Below, in pieces: positions 26,001 to 34,649 of a DNA stretch of 64,000 nt. How positions within the stretch are numbered: the stretch's first letter is position 1; each line of letters starts with the position of its first letter. The DNA is taken from positions 1 through 64,000 of the forward strand of contig JAGCFD010000035.1 in the NCBI GenBank assembly GCA_017650305.1. The letters run 5' to 3'. This DNA is from Bacteroidales bacterium (GTDB lineage Bacteria > Bacteroidota > Bacteroidia > Bacteroidales > WCHB1-69). The position numbers and the translations under genes are program-made. The notes under the pieces were generated by a model, which saw only the letters and a list, made by a program, of their open reading frames with translations, searched no databases and had not been told where the DNA came from.

Positions 26001-26860
26001 AACGTAACCAGATTCAGGCATACCGCTTCTCCGGTGCTTATCCGAACACCTATTATTCATATCAGAACATTGACTTCGGTACCGTTCAAGGCTTCGTGTT
26101 CTCCTACAGAATGAACAGAACCCACAACTTGACCTTCTCTGCCAACTACACCTTGCAGTTCGCAAAAGGTACTGGTTCTGACAGCCAATCTCAGTTGAAC
26201 ATCTTGGCCGCCGGCCAGCCTAACTTGAGAACCTTGACCAACCTCTCTCACGACCAGAGACACAGAATCGGTGTCAACCTCGACTATCGTTTCTTGAGTG
26301 GCCAAGCATACGAAGGACCGAAGAAAGAGAAGACCATCATTCTGGAAGACGGTACTCCTACCACCAAAGAAATTCAATGGTTAGCTAATACCGGTATCTC
26401 CTTGATCTTGACTGCCGCTTCTGGTGAACCTTACACCCGTTCAAGCACTCCTTGGTCCAACATCGTGGGTGGTACTTCATCCCGTCTTTCCGGTACTATC
26501 AACGGTTCTAACAAACCGTGGCAGTTCCAAGCCGACCTCCGTATCGACAAGTCCTTCTCTTTCCTTCTCAACAAGAATGCCAAGGATGCTGACGGCAACG
26601 CCAAGAAGGCCAAACCCGCTGATTTGACCATCTATTTGGATATCACGAACCTCTTTAACTTCAAGAACATTATTTCTGTTTATACCTATACCGGCAACCC
26701 TGAGGATGATGGTTATCTCTCCGCTACGGAATATCAACAGGCCATCAATTCCCAAGTTTCTGTTGACTCTTACATTTGGTATTATCAGATGCGCATGAAG
26801 AATCCTTATAACTACAGTCGTCCTATTCACGCTAGTTTGGGTATTATTTTTGGCTTCTAA
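23069..26860 (+). CDS. TonB-dependent receptor with carboxypeptidase-like N-domain
   Basis: 1263 residues. Signal peptide (to about residue 21), a carboxypeptidase regulatory-like beta-sandwich (about 23-105: STIKGVVKNQNGEPLGYTYV, then SDDKGEYQIFGVEVGTYDM), a plug domain (about 140-250: TPGRSVTGALASLEGVTG, RGNRSTGQKTVVDG, AEYGDGTSFTVITT) and a long barrel ending GIIFGF. Such receptors import large ligands across the outer membrane using TonB energy. No SusD partner follows; instead a T9SS cargo and a PorV-like barrel do, so it is not a classical polysaccharide-utilisation pair. Codons ending in T for Gly/Arg/Val are frequent, unlike the flanking GC-rich genes, suggesting strong expression. 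Confidence 0.9.
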   Translation: MIKKLLLTLGVILLFSSMAFSQTSTIKGVVKNQNGEPLGYTYVYLKTGDKNVNMAMSDDKGEYQIFGVEVGTYDMLADAQMTCQKAQRISNVQVPSGQVVFMDFVIDCSGELDIVDITWEAPVFDPGSTSSATRITGDNLRTTPGRSVTGALASLEGVTGTDGSMSSVRGNRSTGQKTVVDGVTIRGSSSVAMSTIEEAQLIQGGIPAEYGDGTSFTVITTKSAPREFHGSVELRGSIDGYNNFLGSVSLSGPILKGKKKDDPARIGFLFSGEVSYDHDSRPLRGGYWVANDDVVDYLIQNPLRYSNTEYGVQYQEGCYLTSESFHKERVKKNAGTWDYLGQLKFDFMMGKTHNMKLSLGGSYEYIKGKSWSQTQALFNNSLNPTSTQGTMRVSARLNHRAFTDTSATAVLKNIMYDINVNYTRINGLSYATEHKDRIFEYGYVGKFQTNKARSYSLVDELHLMVDSVETILYDAFEFNGWYDSVVTFAVNPNYNVNPILSQYTLNFVNNFPVEDIYRNFYDGFPYDLTLYQSFGALRNGDQPNGIYSMYQSPGAVYNGYSKSQTEQLGVKASISMALKNHELKFGFDFEKITSRGYGIGPISLWTLMRNEANYHISELDKSNPLIWDNGENFYVDYNRLISLSDQTFFDRNLRQSLGLNPDGDDWLDIDSYDPSVFSVDMFSAEELLLGTSSGESPLVSYYGYDHTGKINHKKTTIDDFFNGIDEKTGQKTYSIGAYEPVYMAFYLQDKFSIRSLLFNIGLRVDRFDANQSVLKDPYLFREAYTVGDLHNLNPNINFVGNAQDDWVVYYQGNDTYMSEADIQGDVFNSSSIIGYRNGDTWYDATGAEVTDPETSLSLYVNGPILKNEIDQINSITKVEASAFKDYKAQWSVMPRISFSFNVNDNSLFYAHYNIITNRPYNLQISPVDYLFISKRNSAGDIITNPNLKPEQSIDYEIGFRQKLGNKSAISIAAYYSEKRNQIQAYRFSGAYPNTYYSYQNIDFGTVQGFVFSYRMNRTHNLTFSANYTLQFAKGTGSDSQSQLNILAAGQPNLRTLTNLSHDQRHRIGVNLDYRFLSGQAYEGPKKEKTIILEDGTPTTKEIQWLANTGISLILTAASGEPYTRSSTPWSNIVGGTSSRLSGTINGSNKPWQFQADLRIDKSFSFLLNKNAKDADGNAKKAKPADLTIYLDITNLFNFKNIISVYTYTGNPEDDGYLSATEYQQAINSQVSVDSYIWYYQMRMKNPYNYSRPIHASLGIIFGF

Positions 26861-26886
26861 TAGTTTTTGATAAAAATATTATTACA

Positions 26887-29800
26887 ATGAAAAATATTAA
26901 TAAAGTTCTTAGTTTGACACTCCTGATGGTTTGTATGGTCTTCGGCACCGTACAGGCTGAAAAATACAAGGGTGTAATCCGGAAATCTTCCGCACCGAAG
27001 GACGAATCAGCCACCTGTCTTCCGGCAAGTAGCTCCAACGAACTTACGGTGAACAACGTACGTGCTTACATTGAGACTGGCGGTACGATGTGGTTTAAGG
27101 AAACCGCTGAATATGAGGTTCCTATCGGATCAGGTATGACCTCCATGTTCTCCGCTGGTTTGTGGATTGGTGGTTATGACGTCAATGGTCAGTTGAAATT
27201 GGCTGCTGTCCGTTTCAGACAGATTGGTGATGACTATTGGCCTGGTCCGTTGAAAATCACGGGTGCAAGTACCACTCAGTCCGAATGTATCAAATTCGAC
27301 AAACACTTCAGAATCACCCGTGCTGAGGTTGACCAACACATTAGCGGTTTCAATACCTCCGGTTATGTGATGCCTTCTGACATTACGAACTATCCTGCTC
27401 ACGGCGATGAGGGTTATTCTTACTACTTGGCTCCCTTCAAGGATGTTAATGAGAATGGTGTTTATGATCCTGAAAATGGTGACTATCCTTACTATGACAT
27501 TAACAACGATCTTTGTCCTTGGACAGAAGACAACCTTGCTCGTGCTGCCCAACATGCTCTCCCGAGAACTCCAGAAGACTTGTTGTATTATGGTCCCGAT
27601 TGGCAAAACTCCAACGGTATGATCTATGCCGACCACGTCCTTAAAGGCGATGAGACTCTTTATTGGATCTTCAATGATAACGCTGGTCCTCACACTGAGT
27701 CCCAAGGCTCTCCTATCGGTCTTGAAATTCGTGGACAGTGTTTCGGCTTCTCTACCAACGATGACCTTAACAACATGACTTTCTACTCCTACGAGATCAT
27801 CAACCGTTCTACTTATACCTTGACCAACACCTTCTTCTCCCAGTGGGTTGACCCCGACTTGGGATATGCAAACGATGACTATATCGGTTGTGATGTGAAC
27901 CGTGGTCTTGGTTATTGTTATAATGGTTCCAATGTTGATGGTACCGGTCAAATCTGGGCTTACGGTGATCAACCGCCCGCGGTAGGTGTCGACTTCTTCC
28001 AAGGACCCTACATGGATGCTGATAACCGTGATAACCCCAAATTCTATGTCGATAGTGCTCAATTTTCCGGCTATTGCGACAAATTCCTCCACAGCCAATA
28101 TGAAGCTGACCAGATGGCTATCAACGGTGTGAACTTTGGTGATAGTATCATTGATAACGAGCGTTTCGGTATGAGAAGATTCGTCTATCATGACAACAGA
28201 GATGCTTACAATGGCGACCCGAGTGTTGCTTTTGAGTACTACAACTACTTGAGAGGTATTTGGAAAGATAATACCAAGATGCGTTACGGTGGCAATGCCC
28301 ACCAGTCTACCGGCGGTAATGGCCCTGAGTGTGACTTCATGTTCCCTGGCCTCTCCGATGTTTGTAACTGGGGTACCCAAGGTATTGACCCGAACCCGCT
28401 GCAGTATGGTCCTGAAGGTTGGACCGAGGCCAGCGCTGGTAACGCTCCTTATGACCGTCGTTTCCTTGAGTCCGCTGGACCTTTCACCTTGAAACCTGGT
28501 GCTGTTAACTATATCACCGTTGGTATTCCATGGGCACGTGCTTCCCAAGGTGGTGCATGGGCTTCTGTTGAGCTCCTCAAGGTTGCCGACGACAAGTGTC
28601 AGTCTCTGTTCGAGAACTGTTTCAAGACTTTGGACGGTCCTGATGCTCCCGATGTCTCCATCCGTGAGTATGAGAATCAACTTGTACTCCTCCTCTCCAA
28701 TGACGATCCTAACAGCAACAACTATCACGAGGAATATGTTGAGGTGGATCCTCAAATCCAGAAGACTATCGAAACCACCAAGCTTGTTGAACACATCGAT
28801 TCTTTGCACACTTACACTTCAACAGGTGATGATACCATTATCGTTATCCACAATTTTGAGAATGTAACAACTATTGACTCTCTCAGCCAAGATGATCGTT
28901 CCTACAAGTTCGAAGGTTATCAAATTTATCAATTGGCTTCTGCTTCCGTCAGCGTCACCGACCTGAACGATGCCAGTAAGGCTATCCTCATTGCACAATG
29001 CGACGTTACCAATGAGGCTGCCCAATTGGTGAACTGGATTTATAACGATGCTGTTGGAACTTCCGTGGCCACTGAAATGGTGAATGGTGCCAATAAGGGC
29101 ATCTCCCACTCCTTCATCGTGACTGAAGATAAGTTCGCTACTGGTACTAACAAGAACCTTGTTAACCATAAAGAATACTACTTCTTGGTTCTTGCATACG
29201 GTTATAACCAATATAAACAATTCTCTTTGGATGCTGATAATCTCGATGGCCAAAAGATCGTTTATCTGGCCGGTCGTAGAAATATTAAGACCTATACTGG
29301 TATCCCTCACAAACCGGTTGAGCAAATTCTCAATTGTAACTACGGCGATCAGCCTATGATTACACGTATCGAGGGTCAAGGTAATGGCGGTTTCTTCTTG
29401 GATTTGACCGATGAGTCTGTTGAGAAGATTCTGGCTAACAACACCTATAATGATCTCCAGTACAAGAACAACTACGGTCCTCTGAACATTAAGGTTATCG
29501 ACCCGCTGAAGGTGAAACCTTACGACTATACTATTAAATTGTTACCGAACGAGACTGCCAATGACGTGAATGACGATACTGAATGGCAACTGATCATTTC
29601 TGACGAAGTCACGGATGATGAACTTGCTGAATTGGGTCTTCCTCGTGTGACGACGGCGGCTATGCCTATCAGTATGACTAACGAAGAGTTGTTCCCTGAA
29701 TTGGGTATCTCTATTGCTCTTATCAACGACAACTTCAAGATTTATCAAGAAAACCTTGACAAATATGTTCAATCAACAGATGGTGGTTATTCTTATTCCA

Positions 29801-31599
29801 ATTTGGCTAAATATGGTCAGGTCGATGTGGTTGGTTCTTCTATCGATTATGACGGAGATTATGTATGGCTCTCTGGCCTTGTGGATATGGAAGGTGATTA
29901 TCCTGCCAACTGGATCCACGCCGGTCAGCAGACTGCTACTGCAAAATGGCATGATTGGGGTACAGAAGGTGGTCAGCATGGTGCCGAATCCAACTACATG
30001 GAATGGCGTACTGAAGACTTCTTCTTCGTTATGCCTGCCGGTACTCTGAACGATGATGAGCAAGTTCGTGGTTTCATTGACCAAAATCAACAATTCGAAG
30101 ACCTTCTCAGTGGTCTGTGGGCTCCTTACGTGATGTCATCTCCTTACGATGGCGGTCCTAAGGCTAAATACTTGCAGGCTGATGTTGAATACAATGATTC
30201 CAAAGATGGTCCTGCTAACCCCTATTTCGAGTTCCAGAAGATTGCTGCAGCTCCGTACAATCCTGGTTACAACCAAACTTTGACGAACCTCTATTCTGTA
30301 GATATCGTTTTCACACCGGATACAACCCTCTGGACAAGAGCACTTGTTCTTGAGTCTGGTAGTGGTGATGCCAATAATGGTTACACTGTTGATCAGCATT
30401 TCAATGGTCAGACCTTCAAGAATCTGCGTCATGAGCCGAAGAAAGCTCCTTCCGTAGATAAAAATGGTAATCCTGACAACTCCGGTACTACCGGTTTCGG
30501 CTGGTTCCCTGGTTATGCAATCAACGTGGAGACTGGTGAGCGTTTGAATATCATGTTCGCCGAGAACTCTGCTGACGAGTTGAATAACGGTAACGACATG
30601 CTCTTCAACCCGACTAATGTTTATGCTTACTATAAGAACCCGCAAACCGGTGAGTTGATTCTGGACGAAGAGACAGGTGAACCTATCCCGATGAGCCAGA
30701 CTGCTTTCAACAATTACCGCGATGCTTATAGCGTAACGTACGGTGAGCCTCTCAATGGCGGTCGTCACTATGTATATGTCTGCGGTAGCTCCGGTAATAC
30801 TTGTAGTATGTACTACAGAAACTCCAACAGACAACGTAACTACAACGATAATGAGACTACGAGCAACTCCAACAGCATGACTCATGGTGGATCATTCGAA
30901 TACAATGGTAAATGGTATCCTTGGTATGAATGTGGTCCATACGATAATTGTGAGTGGCTTAATGCTAAGTTCTCCCAGGTTACGGCTATTTCCAGTGTGA
31001 CCAACAATGCTCGTAAACAGCTCAAGATGCAATTGTTCAACAACGTGATGTGGACCAGCATCCCGATGCCGGCCATGAACCAAGAGGACAACTGGATGGC
31101 TTGCGATGCCAAGGTTAAACTGCGTGTTTCTCGTCCGTACTTGAGATACTCTTCTCGTTGGTACAACGATCCCGCTACTGCACCGAATGCAAGCGAGAAC
31201 GCCGGTTATCCTATGTATACGTTCACTACCAAGAATATTGCTCCTGTTAAGTTGGAGACCTCTGAACATTTCGAGACGGCTCTCGAAGAAATCAACATCG
31301 TTCCCAATCCTTACTATGGATTCTCCAATTATGAGTCCACCGCATTGGAAACCTATGTTAGAATCGTGAACCTTCCTGCTAAATGTACGATTTCCATCTA
31401 CACCGTTAACGGTACTCTGATTAGAACTCTTACGAAAGGTGATGCCTCCACTTCATTTGTTCAGTGGGATCTGAAGAACCACGCCAACATTCCGATCGCC
31501 AGCGGTGTGTATATCATCCACGTCAAGGCTGACGGTATTGGTGAGCGTACGCTCAAGTTCTTCTGCTCTATGCGTCCTACCGACTTGAATGGTTTCTAA
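26887..31599 (+). CDS. Large secreted protein with T9SS C-terminal domain
   Basis: 1570 residues. Signal peptide to about residue 24. The N-terminal region has SMFSAGLWIGGYDVNGQLKL and FRQIGDDYWPGPLKI, which I recall from a family of very large Bacteroidota surface proteins of unknown function. A Ca-loop-like DVNENGVYDPENGDYP follows at about residue 190. The last 100 residues form a type A-like sorting domain: NIVPNPYYGFSNYE, TISIYTVNGTLIRTL, NIPIASGVYIIHVKADG, with an unusual extra tail KFFCSMRPTDLNGF. Sorting domains are recognised in the periplasm and cargo crosses the outer membrane through T9SS. It lies 26 bp after the receptor and 30 bp before the PorV-like gene; codon use is strongly biased, as in abundant proteins. 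Confidence 0.85.
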   Translation: MKNINKVLSLTLLMVCMVFGTVQAEKYKGVIRKSSAPKDESATCLPASSSNELTVNNVRAYIETGGTMWFKETAEYEVPIGSGMTSMFSAGLWIGGYDVNGQLKLAAVRFRQIGDDYWPGPLKITGASTTQSECIKFDKHFRITRAEVDQHISGFNTSGYVMPSDITNYPAHGDEGYSYYLAPFKDVNENGVYDPENGDYPYYDINNDLCPWTEDNLARAAQHALPRTPEDLLYYGPDWQNSNGMIYADHVLKGDETLYWIFNDNAGPHTESQGSPIGLEIRGQCFGFSTNDDLNNMTFYSYEIINRSTYTLTNTFFSQWVDPDLGYANDDYIGCDVNRGLGYCYNGSNVDGTGQIWAYGDQPPAVGVDFFQGPYMDADNRDNPKFYVDSAQFSGYCDKFLHSQYEADQMAINGVNFGDSIIDNERFGMRRFVYHDNRDAYNGDPSVAFEYYNYLRGIWKDNTKMRYGGNAHQSTGGNGPECDFMFPGLSDVCNWGTQGIDPNPLQYGPEGWTEASAGNAPYDRRFLESAGPFTLKPGAVNYITVGIPWARASQGGAWASVELLKVADDKCQSLFENCFKTLDGPDAPDVSIREYENQLVLLLSNDDPNSNNYHEEYVEVDPQIQKTIETTKLVEHIDSLHTYTSTGDDTIIVIHNFENVTTIDSLSQDDRSYKFEGYQIYQLASASVSVTDLNDASKAILIAQCDVTNEAAQLVNWIYNDAVGTSVATEMVNGANKGISHSFIVTEDKFATGTNKNLVNHKEYYFLVLAYGYNQYKQFSLDADNLDGQKIVYLAGRRNIKTYTGIPHKPVEQILNCNYGDQPMITRIEGQGNGGFFLDLTDESVEKILANNTYNDLQYKNNYGPLNIKVIDPLKVKPYDYTIKLLPNETANDVNDDTEWQLIISDEVTDDELAELGLPRVTTAAMPISMTNEELFPELGISIALINDNFKIYQENLDKYVQSTDGGYSYSNLAKYGQVDVVGSSIDYDGDYVWLSGLVDMEGDYPANWIHAGQQTATAKWHDWGTEGGQHGAESNYMEWRTEDFFFVMPAGTLNDDEQVRGFIDQNQQFEDLLSGLWAPYVMSSPYDGGPKAKYLQADVEYNDSKDGPANPYFEFQKIAAAPYNPGYNQTLTNLYSVDIVFTPDTTLWTRALVLESGSGDANNGYTVDQHFNGQTFKNLRHEPKKAPSVDKNGNPDNSGTTGFGWFPGYAINVETGERLNIMFAENSADELNNGNDMLFNPTNVYAYYKNPQTGELILDEETGEPIPMSQTAFNNYRDAYSVTYGEPLNGGRHYVYVCGSSGNTCSMYYRNSNRQRNYNDNETTSNSNSMTHGGSFEYNGKWYPWYECGPYDNCEWLNAKFSQVTAISSVTNNARKQLKMQLFNNVMWTSIPMPAMNQEDNWMACDAKVKLRVSRPYLRYSSRWYNDPATAPNASENAGYPMYTFTTKNIAPVKLETSEHFETALEEINIVPNPYYGFSNYESTALETYVRIVNLPAKCTISIYTVNGTLIRTLTKGDASTSFVQWDLKNHANIPIASGVYIIHVKADGIGERTLKFFCSMRPTDLNGF

Positions 31600-31629
31600 A
31601 ATTATTAATACCGTAAAACTGTCAAGAAT

Positions 31630-32814
31630 ATGAAAAATTTATATAAATCATTAATAATTTGCACATTAGTTGCTCTTATATCTGTCAGTACGTCTTATAG
31701 CGTACTGGCAGGTAATAGAGACCGTTCCGGTCAGGCTGGCGCCTCCCATCTGATGATTGATCCCTGGGCTCACACCAGTGGCTTCGCAAACGCCGGTGTC
31801 GCCGAGATTCGCGGTCTTGAATCTGTATATTCTAATGTGGCCGGTTTATCCTTTGTGAATAAGACGGAGTTTGCTTTCAACCGTACTCAATATCTCGTTG
31901 GCTCCAACTGTGGTATTAATATCAATGCTATTGGTTTTGCCCAGCATATTGGACGTCAGAAAGATTTTGGTACTCTTGGACTCTCCTTCTTCTCTATGGG
32001 TTTTGGTGACATTGATAGAACTACCGTCATGCAGCCTGAAGGCGGTCTGGGTACCTTTAGCCCGACCCTTACCTACATTGGTTTGCACTATGCCAAGAAG
32101 TTCAACCACTTCATTCAGGGTGGTGTTTCTGTCAAGATCATCAATGAGAGTATCTCTGACGCACACGCTATGGGTTTCGCCATCGATGCAGGTATTCAAT
32201 ATACCGCCGGTGCATACGATAACTTCAAAATCGGTGTGACCTTGAAGAATATCGGTCTCCCCATGAGTTACAAGGGTGACGGTCTTGCCGCAAGAGGTCG
32301 TATCAACGGTACCTCTTTCGAACAGACTCTCAATGCTCGTTCCGCTGAGTTTGAGATGCCTTCCCTGCTGACCGTGGGTCTGTCTTATGACTTCCTCTTC
32401 TTCGGAGGCGAGTATGCTGAAATGTCCAAGGACGATAGAAAAGAGATGGGTCTTACCAGAGAAGAAGCTATGCACAGAATCACCCTGATGGGTGCTTTCA
32501 CCGCTAACTCTTACTCCCGCGATGTCTTCGCCGTAGGTCTTGAATATGCTTTCATGAACTACTTCATGATTCGCGGTGGCTACTCTCTTGAAAGTTTCAG
32601 CAAGAAGACCACTACCGACTTCTCCACCAACGAGGTTGTGTCCACCATTCTTGTCAACGGTGACTCCTTCTTCTTGGGACCGTCTGTAGGTGCAACCGCA
32701 GTCATCCCGTTGAAGAAAGGTAACACTGGTGCCAGAATTTATATCGACTATGCTTATCGCTTCACCAGCAAGTGGCGCGGTAACCACCTTGTTGGCCTCA
32801 AAGTCACATTGTAA
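31630..32814 (+). CDS. PorV/PorQ-family outer-membrane protein
   Basis: 394 residues. Signal peptide, then SGQAGASHLMIDPWAHTSGF and GLESVYSNVAGLSFVNKTEF, the N-terminal signature of the PorV/PorQ family (…G.sh.li..dar..gmG.a..a…..…NPAgla), and alternating strands of a FadL-like 14-stranded barrel. PorV shuttles T9SS cargo from the translocon to the attachment complex. A dedicated paralogue next to a cargo gene suggests it serves that cargo; whether it is the genome's main PorV cannot be decided here. Last gene of the triad, followed by a terminator at 32839-32866. Confidence 0.85.
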   Translation: MKNLYKSLIICTLVALISVSTSYSVLAGNRDRSGQAGASHLMIDPWAHTSGFANAGVAEIRGLESVYSNVAGLSFVNKTEFAFNRTQYLVGSNCGININAIGFAQHIGRQKDFGTLGLSFFSMGFGDIDRTTVMQPEGGLGTFSPTLTYIGLHYAKKFNHFIQGGVSVKIINESISDAHAMGFAIDAGIQYTAGAYDNFKIGVTLKNIGLPMSYKGDGLAARGRINGTSFEQTLNARSAEFEMPSLLTVGLSYDFLFFGGEYAEMSKDDRKEMGLTREEAMHRITLMGAFTANSYSRDVFAVGLEYAFMNYFMIRGGYSLESFSKKTTTDFSTNEVVSTILVNGDSFFLGPSVGATAVIPLKKGNTGARIYIDYAYRFTSKWRGNHLVGLKVTL

Positions 32815-32838
32815 AACCAATTATTCTTTATAAAAAAA

Positions 32839-32866
32839 AAGAAGAGGCTGTAAAAGGCCTCTTCTT
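32839..32866 (+). terminator. Intrinsic terminator after the T9SS triad
   Basis: Perfect 10-bp stem AAGAAGAGGC/GCCTCTTCTT around an 8-nt loop, preceded by a run of A and ending in T-rich sequence, 24 bp past the PorV-like stop and 21 bp before greA. It may act in both directions. Confidence 0.8.
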
Positions 32867-32887
32867 TGTGTAATATTAATTCAAAAA

Positions 32888-33361
32888 ATGGAAGACATTA
32901 AGTACTATACACAAGAAGGATTAGATGCTTTGAAGCAAGAACTTGTTCAACTGGAAGCTGTGGAAAGACCCAAGATCTCACAGGCTATCGCTGATGCCCG
33001 CGACAAAGGCGACCTTTCGGAGAATGCGGAGTATGACGCCGCCAAAGAGGCTCAAGGACTCTTGGAACTCAAAATAGCCAACCTTAGAAACCTTATTGCC
33101 AAAGCACGTATTATTGATGAGTCTAAAATAGATATAAGTAAAGTGCTGATTTATTCTATTGTGACCGTTAAGAATGTCAAAACCCAAGCCCAGATGACCT
33201 ATACGATCGTTCCCGAGTCTGAGTCGGATCTGAAGGCTGGCAAAATCTCTGTTTCCAGTCCTTTGGCAAAGGCCCTCATCGGCAATTCAAAAGGCGATGT
33301 GGTGACCATGCAGGCTCCTGCTGGCGCTATGGACTTTGAGATTCTCGATGTTTCACGCTAA
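32888..33361 (+). CDS. greA: Transcription elongation factor GreA
   Basis: 157 residues. N-terminal coiled coil (about 1-75) with DARDKGDLSENAEYDAAKE, whose acidic tip stimulates RNA polymerase to cleave backtracked RNA, then the FKBP-like C-terminal domain (VTVKNVKTQA … SPLAKALIGNSKGDVV). Standard length and motifs. First gene of a tight plus-strand run with a HIT protein (12 bp gap) and a transketolase subunit. Confidence 0.96.
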   Translation: MEDIKYYTQEGLDALKQELVQLEAVERPKISQAIADARDKGDLSENAEYDAAKEAQGLLELKIANLRNLIAKARIIDESKIDISKVLIYSIVTVKNVKTQAQMTYTIVPESESDLKAGKISVSSPLAKALIGNSKGDVVTMQAPAGAMDFEILDVSR

Positions 33362-33373
33362 TTGCTTTGAAAG

Positions 33374-33772
33374 ATGGAAGAAACTATTTTTACCAAGATT
33401 GTTAAAGGGGAAATCCCTTGCTATAAGATTGCCGAAGATGAGAATTTCTTCGCTTTTCTCGATATTTCTCCATTGGCAAAAGGCCATACCTTGGTGATTA
33501 CCAAATTACAAAATGACTATATTTTTGACCTTCCCGATGAGTTGTTGGGAAAGATGATGATTTTTGCCAAAAAGGTGGCCTTAGGTGTTCAGAAAGCGAT
33601 GCCATGCAAGCGTATTGGAGTGGCAGTTATCGGCATTGACGTGCCACATACCCATATTCACCTGGTTCCTATTAACGGGGTGGGTGATTTGGATTTTAAG
33701 GGCGAACGAGTCAAACTCACACCCGAAGAATTTACGGAGATTGCACAAAAAATCTCTGCATCCATTGAATAA
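33374..33772 (+). CDS. HIT-family nucleotide hydrolase/transferase
   Basis: 132 residues. FTKIVKGEIPCYKIAED at the N-terminus is typical of HINT-type proteins, and VPHTHIHLVPIN contains the histidine triad HxHxHxx whose middle His forms a nucleotidyl intermediate. Family members hydrolyse purine phosphoramidates or dinucleotides; the physiological substrate is unknown. Located 12 bp after greA and 19 bp before the transketolase subunit. Confidence 0.93.
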   Translation: MEETIFTKIVKGEIPCYKIAEDENFFAFLDISPLAKGHTLVITKLQNDYIFDLPDELLGKMMIFAKKVALGVQKAMPCKRIGVAVIGIDVPHTHIHLVPINGVGDLDFKGERVKLTPEEFTEIAQKISASIE

Positions 33773-33791
33773 TTTTTAATCAAATATTGTT

Positions 33792-34634
33792 ATGGAAATT
33801 AAAGACCTACAGTCAATTGCCTCCCAAGTTAGAAGAGATGTCATCCGGATGGTTCATGGTGCTCAATCAGGTCATCCAGGAGGTTCCTTGGGTTGTGCTG
33901 ATTTTATGACCGCGCTCTATTTTGAGATAATGAACATTCAGCCAGACGCTTTTACGAAAGAGGGCGTTGGCGAGGATATGTTCTTTTTATCCAACGGTCA
34001 TATCTCTCCAGTCCTTTACAGTGTTATGGCACGCCGTGGCTTTTTCCCTGTTGCAGAATTAGCCACTTTCCGCAAACTCCATACGCGTTTGCAGGGTCAT
34101 CCCACACCCGTGGAGGGCCTGCCCGGTGTCCGCGTGGCATCTGGCTCCCTGGGCCAAGGAGTCTCAGTGGCTATCGGTGCCGCCCTGGCCAAGAAAGCTA
34201 ACCAGGACCCGAATCTTGTGTTCGCCCTCACTGGCGATGGCGAACTTGAGGAAGGTCAAGTCTGGGAAGCCTTCATGTTTGCACCCAACAACAAGGTTGA
34301 CAATCTGATCGTCACCATCGACTACAACGGAAAGCAGATTGACGGACCTGTTGACGAGGTCAATAGTCTCGGCAATCTCCGCGCCAAGTTAGAGGCTTTC
34401 AACTGGCTTGTCCTCGAGATGAATGGCAATGACATGAAGGCGTGTGTGATGACACTCAATCTTGCCAAGAAGCTTTCTCGTAATGGAAAACCTATCGCTA
34501 TCATCATGAAGACTGAAATGGGTATGGGTGTGGATTTCATGATGGGAACGCACAAATGGCACGGCTCTGCGCCTAATGATGAACAGGCCGAAGCTGCTCT
34601 GGCCCAACTGCCCGAGACGCTTGGCGATTACTAA
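33792..34634 (+). CDS. Transketolase, N-terminal (TPP-binding) subunit
   Basis: 280 residues, covering only the first domain of transketolase. SGHPGGSLGCADFMTALYF, GHISPVLYSVMARRG, the TPP motif GDGELEEGQVWEA … DYNGKQIDGP and the GMGVDFMMGTHKWHG end are diagnostic. Split transketolases act as heterodimers in the non-oxidative pentose phosphate pathway. The C-terminal subunit, usually the next gene, is absent: an LptF/G permease follows 15 bp later. Confidence 0.93.
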   Translation: MEIKDLQSIASQVRRDVIRMVHGAQSGHPGGSLGCADFMTALYFEIMNIQPDAFTKEGVGEDMFFLSNGHISPVLYSVMARRGFFPVAELATFRKLHTRLQGHPTPVEGLPGVRVASGSLGQGVSVAIGAALAKKANQDPNLVFALTGDGELEEGQVWEAFMFAPNNKVDNLIVTIDYNGKQIDGPVDEVNSLGNLRAKLEAFNWLVLEMNGNDMKACVMTLNLAKKLSRNGKPIAIIMKTEMGMGVDFMMGTHKWHGSAPNDEQAEAALAQLPETLGDY

Positions 34635-34649
34635 TAGTTTGCCGCTATT

